Shown here: positions 57,430-64,000 of the stretch, piece after piece
Position numbering within the stretch: the stretch's first letter is position 1
Layout: the number at the start of each line of letters is the position of its first letter
DNA from: Varanus komodoensis
Taxonomy: Eukaryota; Chordata; Lepidosauria; Squamata; Varanidae
Assembly: GCF_004798865.1 (NCBI RefSeq)
Contig: NW_025335269.1
Span: 12,821,716-12,885,715, forward strand
Reading direction: 5' to 3'
Length of the DNA: 64,000 nucleotides
Made by a program: the position numbers and the translations under genes
The notes under the pieces: model-generated
Told to the model about the DNA's origin: nothing
Database searches by the model: none
The model's input: the letters and a program-made list of their open reading frames with translations, nothing else

Positions 57430-57690
57430 CCTTAAGATCATCTGCTGAGGTCCTTCTCTAGGAGCCCTCCTTGAAAGAGTCTGGAAGAGTGGCTTCTAGG
57501 AGAAAAGCCTTTTCAGTGGTAGCACCCCAGATGTGGAATCTGCTTCCCAGAGAGGTGCACCTGGCTCTAACCTTTTATTCTTTTCAGCACCAGGCCAGAA
57601 CCTTTTTACTTACTCAGTAATTTAATGATTAGAATAATTTTATTACATATCTTTATATATTGTTGGCTGTGATTTTATTTGAGCACTGTT
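57430..57690 (+). repeat. CR1/L3-type LINE 3' end, sense
   Basis: gaggtccttctctaggagcc, gaaaagccttttcagtggta (the 'RRAFSV' zone), gcaccccagatgtggaatct ('APRLWN'), gagaggtgcacctggctcta, agcaccaggccagaaccttt and an AT-rich UTR to about 57690. The reverse transcriptase core is absent. The frame is broken. Confidence 0.8.
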
Positions 57691-58895
57691 GTAAATTTTG
57701 CTATCCTTGTTACTGTCAAGGATAGCAAAAGCATTGCATTTCCTTTCTTCAATAGGCTCCTGACAACTCCTCAATTTTCCAATCAAAGGAGGAAGTTCAG
57801 AGTTGGGCATCTGTTTGGCATACTGCACAGCTGTATCCAAATAAATGAGGCGATCCGTATGTGAAAAGACTCCACTTCCGCGCAGAAAAACACGCACACA
57901 CAGCTTTGAATGGGAAGAAAGCGAGGAGTCTATTCATCAGCGGTGATGCTTACATTCCTAAAACCAGGCTAGTGAACATGTGTCCCTGCAGAAAACGGGC
58001 AGAAATGAGGCCTTTGATTGTTTTTGCACAGCATTTCTAATAAGGCAAAATGTGGCTTTGAATCGTAGGTATGTAGCAGCTTAAAAGCTAATCCCAAGGA
58101 CAATAAGGATCCCCAGTGGAAAAGGTGGAGGCAGAGAGAGTTCAGTCAAGCTGATCACAGCTCCCTGCTCATCCATAAATGTGTTACACACAAAGCGACA
58201 CACCCAAGCTGAAAACAATGACCCTTGTGTTTATTTGGGAAAAAATGCCTCCCTTCCTCTGGATTTCCCCTCTCTCATTCGCCCCCACAGTCTACCCTGC
58301 CCTGTCTGGTACATGGGTTTGTTGTTTGTTTGCATTTAAATAAGTAACATTTAAGCCATGGCAGCTTATCTGACAGCTCAGTGCACCATTGCAATTTTGA
58401 TGGCGGGAGTGTGTCCTGTATCACAAACCACAGGGTGATTTTTCCCCTCTTTTAAAGGCAAGTGTTCATAAGTTTCTGCAAGAGGGAATCTGCTGACTGA
58501 TATTCCAAGTGGAAGGGGAAATGTACTACATTTGCTCTTTCCTGCATCACGCTTCACTGCCACATAAAGGATGCAGACTGATAAAGTTAGCTGGCGGGGG
58601 TTTTCTCCCTTCCTGTCTTCTCCAATCACCGCAGTGAAAAGCAAACAAAACAGGAGTCTTCCTAGACATTTGCAGTGGTGATAAACTGTAGCCTCATCAT
58701 AACTTTCTGCTCTCCAGAGTTATGAAGCATCAGGCACAAGCCCAGCTTCCTGCTAAGATCAACTAGTTCATGACCTCATATGCACCACAGAGGTCTTTTT
58801 TAAAGGAGTCAAATGTTTTATATTTCCTTTAATGTCCCTTTAAATACTTGCATGGATTCATAGCTATAGTCACCCTGAGTAAGTTTGCCTATTGA
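57691..58895. other. Unique non-coding DNA
   Basis: No gene or repeat recognised. The 57960-58200 part has a conserved-looking composition (tttgattgtttttgcacagc) without further support. Confidence 0.45.
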
Positions 58896-58978
58896 CTTGG
58901 ATTCAGACTTAGTCACAGTTACATCCACTGAAATTAAGGGGTCTGCTCTAAGTATGACTATGTCTTGATCCAACCCAT
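58896..58978. mobile_element. Palindromic element related to 46.71 kb, partial
   Basis: acttggattcagacttagtc, ccactgaaattaaggggtct and gtatgactatgtcttgatcc mirror the arms of 46711-46842, with a shorter centre. Confidence 0.5.
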
Positions 58979-59779
58979 TTTTTCTTCATGAGTTATTCTT
59001 TCTTAGGCATTGAAGCCCCAGGTCTGCTAATCAACAACCATTAAAATGAGTTTGTGGGCGACACCAGTGCACTTTCAAGCGGGTTCTTAGGCTATGACAA
59101 AAAGAACCAAGGGGGAAAGATGGATGGTCTTTTCAAGAAGAAGCAGTGACACAGGCTGATTCTAATCGACCCAAACGAACATCTTGGGGATGTGAAGCAT
59201 GTGCAAACCTAGCAAAGCCGAGCAAGAGGGGAGAATGGAACTCCCTGGGAGACACTGTGCTTGACATGCTGAAAAAGTCATGTTTCGTTCTTTATATCTG
59301 CCCTTAAAGAAAAAGAGATGCAGGTAGCAAGTGATGGGAAACCCTTATCCTCCTGATATTCTGAAGAGGTCACCATTGATGAATGGGCAAACCATCTGAC
59401 CAGGTATAATGCAGCTTCCCAGATTCCTGGTGTAGGAATTCCACTTCATAATGATGTTTCCACTTTCCACTCAACCTTCTCATTCTGAACAAGCAAACAG
59501 GGACCAAGATGCACTTGAGAAGCCATTTGAGAACTTCCAGTGCAATGATCCAGACATCAGAAAATGCATTTAAAGGATAGAAATATATATAAATGTATCA
59601 CTCTGTGCATCGCATGTGTATAGGTTTCTATTCATATGGCATTTATCATGTATTTCATCCACTTCCCAAACAGAAGTAGAGAAATGTAATGCAATAGTAA
59701 TAAATAAATGGAACAAGCAAACCAGAGTAGTCTATAATGCCAGGGATGGCCAAACCCATCAGTTTCACTTTCTCCCTCA
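58979..59779. other. Unique non-coding DNA
   Basis: No gene or repeat recognised. Confidence 0.5.
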
Positions 59780-60070
59780 CACAGGGTTTATTTATTTATC
59801 ATTTATGTGATTGTTTCATTTGTATACTGCCCAATAGCTGAGGCTCTCTGGGCAGTGAACAATCATTAAAATTTAATCAAAGACTAAAAAGGCACTCATG
59901 CACACACACTGATTTTAAACAGCAAAATCATAATAGAAATTGCAATTGAATCAGCACAGCAGTGGGTCAGGATAAAATGCAATAAATAAAAATGAGGTTC
60001 GAAAGTCAAAACTGGAAAAACAAAAGGGTCTTCACATGGTGCCAAAAAGAATACAAAGCAGGTGCCAGGG
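59780..60070 (-). repeat. CR1/L3-type LINE 3' end, antisense
   Basis: Plus strand: gggtttatttatttatcatt, gtatactgcccaatagctga, an A-rich UTR, then aaaagggtcttcacatggtg and ccaaaaagaatacaaagc, the antisense ORF2 end ('ggttttaacctggcgccgaaaagaata' in the 37.7-kb copy). Confidence 0.75.
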
Positions 60071-61000
60071 TTGGATCCAGATTTATGCTGTATTCCCACC
60101 AAAGCCCCCAGGCCTCTGAAAGTGCTACACAGAAACTCAGGAAAGCCCTCTGTGGACTATAGGAGGGTCTGGGGAGTGAAATCCCCCCCAAAATGGCGGG
60201 ATCAGTTGCACATGGAGCCCTTCCTCTTGTGGAAACTCCTCCATAATCATCATCCCTGTCACCATCAAAGTTCTTTCCATTCTGTGCATAAAGAAATGTG
60301 AGGACTTTAGCTAAAAGTTCTCACTAAAACACACATGCATCTGAACAAAATTCTCACCCATTTGCTCTTGCCAAATTTGCTACATACAAGCATTTCCTGC
60401 AAGGAGAAAGCCAAGCTGAACTTGCCTACTATGTGGCTGATGAAGATGGAGAGCCTATCAGAAAAGATGAGGTGGCAACTCTATTTTGGTACCGCAAATA
60501 TGGATGGATACTTTTTAAATGGGAGTTTAAAAAGTGGAGTTAAGTCCTGAAAGTGCTCTGGCTGGATGAATCCGCCAGTTCTGCTTTCTCCTATGTTCTA
60601 CCAAGCCAAACCCCATATCCACCCATCTGTATGCAATGCAGTATTTTCTAGGGAAGGAAGGTGACCACTCTCCTACACTGCCTGTTGACTAGCAAGGCCT
60701 ACTGGTAATGCAACAGTAAACGGGCAGTTCATGAAACAAACTGCAACAGAGGAGAAGCACTCATTTCCAGAATGGGTCAGGTCAGGTTAGTGGAGTTCAC
60801 AAGATGGAGTTCTGTTGCCTTGTCCCACTCCAGAAAATAGCGCTTGTTTTGGCTGTGCTATTTCCCACAGGTCCAACAGCAAGTCTTGTTGGTGCAATAG
60901 AACTGGTGGGGGCATAGCAGCATCATAGGAGTCTGTCCCAGAATACCACTTTCTGAAATGGAGAAGGCCCAGAATGCCCATTGCTTATACCTTCAGTTAT
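60071..61000. other. Unique non-coding DNA
   Basis: No gene or repeat recognised. Short frames only. Confidence 0.45.
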
Positions 61001-61390
61001 AGACAGAGTTTTCCTTCAGTTTTTAGACCACTGCTCATTCTGCATGAATGGGAAAATGGCACGGAGTGAGCCGTGTTTGAACATGAATTTTATACAGATT
61101 TCCCCAAATTTGTGCAGTTGTCCTGATTGTGCAACTTTCCTCCACAGACTGAACTGGGACTACAGTAGGAGAAATATGTGCAATTCAGGGAAGTTGAGCA
61201 AATCAAAGTTGTGCAAATTGAATGCAAGGGCATTTTGGCAATTTTCAGATATTGTGGGTGGACCTGTGGTTGCACTCACCATCGTATTCAGGACTTCAAA
61301 CTGGCTTCAAAAAGGCTTGCATCTTTTGTGGACAAAAAATTATATGTGAAGGAGAGGCTTCTCTTTCCAGGAAAATTAAATACGTGAGCT
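61001..61390. repeat. Possible AT-rich interspersed repeat
   Basis: aaatttgtgcagttgtcctg, attgtgcaactttcctccac and agttgtgcaaattgaatgc resemble words at 24.9 and 51.9 kb. A frame at 60981-61349 has no domain. The grouping is tentative. Confidence 0.3.
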
Positions 61391-61704
61391 TGGTCTCTCG
61401 GAAGAACCAGCCCAGCCAGATATTTTCCTTCTGATGCTTTTCCTGGTCTCTGCCAGGTTGTTCTCCCCACAACTGCTAATCCTCTTTCCTGGCTCTGCCT
61501 ACAAGAGTTCTGCCTCCCCAGTACTGCAGAAGTCAAAGGCAGCAACTCAGACAAGCATGATCCAAATACCACTGGCCACACCAGAAGTAGCGGCAGAAGA
61601 ACAAATGCAGAAAAAAGGCAAGTTGTACAACCAGCAAGGGATGCAAAGTAGCAAAGCAGCATTCGGGACAAGAGAAAAGCACCATCTGTGGAGATCATCT
61701 TGGC
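61391..61704. other. Unique non-coding DNA
   Basis: Frames on both strands (61288-61698 minus, 61434-61715 plus) overlap antisense. No domain recognised. Confidence 0.45.
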
Positions 61705-62065
61705 CCTCAGTCTGAACTGATGATATGTTTCCTATGTGTCCTGGTTACAGAGGGCCGACCTCTATTTTGAGGGCTTCCTCTATCTGAAGGACCAAAGGGG
61801 TCATGTCCAGTTTCAAGATAAAGAACCATCAGAAGAAGAGCAGGGCCCTGGTGTTGTCTATCAATAGCACCAGCTGAGCAGAGCAAGGAAGGAACACAGC
61901 TCACCTACACCCCACGATGGTGAGATGCCTTACATTTCCATTCATGTCCTAATCTCCATCTGTGCATGTAAGTCATTACATGCAGTTTTATGCAAATCTG
62001 TGTCCTCTTTTGTCCTCTCTTTTGGTGAAGTAATGTGCAAACGGTCATCCTAGTTCATGAACTGT
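61705..62065 (+). repeat. Unclassified dispersed repeat 'family D', fullest copy
   Basis: The 5' half has gggccgacctctattttgag, cttcctctatctgaaggacc and gtccagtttcaagataaag. The 3' half opens ggtgagatgccttacatttc (61919) and runs through tgcagttttatgcaaatctg and cctctcttttggtgaagtaa to gtcatcctagttc. The halves occur separately at 20.99 kb (5' half, minus) and 17.56 kb (3' half, plus), and together at 7.62 kb. Confidence 0.5.
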
Positions 62066-64000
62066 GGTAGTCACCCTGGTCGCATGCTGGCATTTGTCAG
62101 CCTTTCACTGTCTGGGTGAATTTTGAGCAGATGTGGCCAAATATCATCAATAAAAGGTCCCAAATCCTGAGTCAAGATTAGCTCAGCTCTTGCTGAGACA
62201 ATGATGACTTGACTAAAGCCCATTAAAGGACCTGGGGGTAGGACCCCCGGTGATTAACCAGCTCAAGCTTGGTGAGTCACTGAGGAGTCCAGCTGAGCAC
62301 ATCCTCCACAGTCAGTCCCAGGGTGCCGCTACAGGGATCCCTCACAGCCCCTCTGCTGCTCAGTCCGTGGAGTGCAGCTTTTAGGCTGACTGTGAATTTA
62401 GCTGCAAGAAAGAAGCATGCTTTCCATGCCCTATTAAGATTGCTCTGTAAATGAATGCAATCAAGTCTTTTGCTGTTCATTTGGTCATTTGGTTGGTTGG
62501 TTGTTCATTTGCCTATTTGAACGGGTGCTTAGCTATTTCTTTGTTTGTTCATTTGTTTCTGGGCCCAGTTCATGCTACCGGCTGCTAGAATCCCAAATGA
62601 TTTGACCCCTTAATATTTATTTATTTAAAATATTTACAAATCTCCCCTCAGCCACCTTGATTTCAGGGCAACTCATTAAGTTCTAAAACATAGCACTACG
62701 GTGGAAGAGTTCACACAACATGCTAAGCCGCAATGCAAATAAGCTACCGTGATCTGGTTGCTTCCTTGCTAACCTGAAAGGCCTTATAGAGCTTGCCCTC
62801 ATTCCCACTTGGTCCCTCCACCAGCTCTAGCATGTACCCCAAGCACCACTGGGGCAGAACTCCTGTGGTTCTATGCCAGGTTCAGGCACAGGGCAAGCCG
62901 CCATTGCTGTCCACAGCCATCGAACAAGCCATGGGTTTTCAGGGTGACTTGTTCATCAGAAACACTGCAGACGCAGCACCAGCTTCGCACAACATGACAA
63001 TCCATCAGGAGTGGCCAGCCATGGTGGGTTGGCACAGTGATGCTGTGCAACCCAGGTCAGTATGTCCTGGACAAGAGATCCAGAATAACAGCAACAGATA
63101 GGTGGGAAGATGGGCAGAGAGATATTCCAGAGGGAAGCAGGATCAACCTCACTGGCAGAAGTGACGTTCCCCACCCCGTCCTGCCTACAGCAGCCTCTCC
63201 ATCCATCTGAAAATGCTACAGAAAGATATCAGGAGGCTTTGATGCTGAGTGAACTGAGTGAATCAGGGGTGGGCAGAAGAAGGCAGATCCTACATTCAGC
63301 CCAAAATGACTGCACAAATAAAACATTTCTGAGAAACGCTTAATACTATGGGTGGCAGGAGCAGCTACAAGGGGAATCTATTTCAACCTGGGGATGGGGG
63401 GAAGACAGCCGAAAGAGCCTCTCCTACACTGACCTCCAGTTCTCCAAAGGTGAGGGAGACATGAAGGGCTCTAGCAGAGAACAAAGGACAGAAGAAAGGC
63501 AAGTTCACCCAACGTGAAAAACAATCCCCATTTCCATGACACGGGAATTTTTGCCCAAACTTACTGCCCAGACAATTACATGGTTGCCTGGGCAGCATGT
63601 TGCCCACGCTCCCCTCTCCATCCTCCTGCCTCACAATGCAACCCAGTGGCTTCCACAAGCAGAACCCCAGTCCTTTTCCTATTCTTGCATAAGAACTGCA
63701 GCAGCCTCCTACATTCCCACTTCGAATAGGTCCCATCCTCTAATAATGTCATTTTTTTTTCCAAATGGTGTTAATGGTGTTAATTCTCACTGGTGTTGAG
63801 AATTCTCTCAAAGTTGTCTTTGCTGCTCAGGTGTGCTGGATATTTGATTTCTTGTGGCTTGAGGTTGGAACCAGGAACTACCTTCTCTGAAACAGTGGAG
63901 CCTTCTCCAAGGGGAAGGTCTCCACTCATAGACAAGTCCTTGTGACCACCCTGGAGGGCTCCCTCTCCCACTCACAGATCATAGATCATCCCATTCACCA
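62066..64000. other. Mostly unique non-coding DNA
   Basis: Contains a ggttggttggttgttcattt tract near 62490 and an AT-rich LINE- or SINE-tail-like piece near 62610-62680 (atttatttatttaaaatatt ... cagccaccttga). An acaacatgctaagccg segment near 62717 may be an eroded palindromic-element end. T10-type run near 63751. Frames on both strands at 62793-63174 and 63383-63799 overlap antisense and lack domains. No gene recognised. Confidence 0.45.

Noticed and set aside
1-64000. Retrovirus-like or other virus-derived element
   Set aside because: No long terminal repeats, protease, integrase, capsid or envelope signature was recognised. All reverse transcriptase traces belong to BovB or CR1/L3 LINEs.
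1-64000. CRISPR array, operon or bacterial-type system
   Set aside because: Repeat content is that of a vertebrate genome. The only evenly spaced array (36.03-36.15 kb) is a degenerate minisatellite without spacer structure.

Overview
The window looks like intergenic or deep intronic DNA of a squamate reptile, most likely a lizard. No host protein-coding exon, rRNA, tRNA or other RNA gene could be recognised. The organism call rests on the repeats: a BovB (RTE) LINE fragment with a YADD box, many CR1/L3-type LINE tails, tRNA-headed MIR/CORE-like SINEs, a second tRNA-derived SINE, and several hAT-like palindromic DNA elements. This mix is typical of squamates. All open frames are short, overlap on both strands and lack recognisable domains, except those inside LINEs.

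Layout. 0-6 kb: a MIR-like SINE, a CR1/L3 C-terminal fragment (1.8-2.3 kb), a palindromic element (4.46-4.57 kb), and a SINE next to an antisense CR1 3' end (4.9-5.7 kb). 6-17 kb: mostly unique DNA with oligo-G runs, a hAT-like copy and a tRNA SINE. 17-25 kb: pieces of an unclassified repeat ('family D'), a CR1 3' end, paired hairpins and another CR1/L3 fragment. 25-33 kb: unique AT-rich DNA, a repeat carrying antisense 5S rRNA-like sequence (27.5 kb), three old CR1/L3 fragments (28.7-31.06 kb) and BovB (31.96-32.83 kb). 33-40 kb: LINE tails, an AT-rich conserved-looking block, a 30-bp minisatellite, a ~210-bp segment duplicated from 31.5 kb, the best-preserved CR1 (37.5-38.6 kb) and an old local duplication. 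40-54 kb: CR1 tails, five MIR-like SINEs, microsatellites and palindromic elements. 54-64 kb: a Tigger-like region, a perfect 18-bp hairpin, more CR1/L3 tails and a full family D copy.

No retrovirus-like element, CRISPR array, operon or multi-gene system was seen. The most useful leads are repeat-biology observations: the 5S-like segment, the two duplicated segments, the hairpins, the 30-bp periodic array and the unclassified dispersed family. Family names come from memory of consensus sequences and motifs, not from a database search, and repeat boundaries are approximate.
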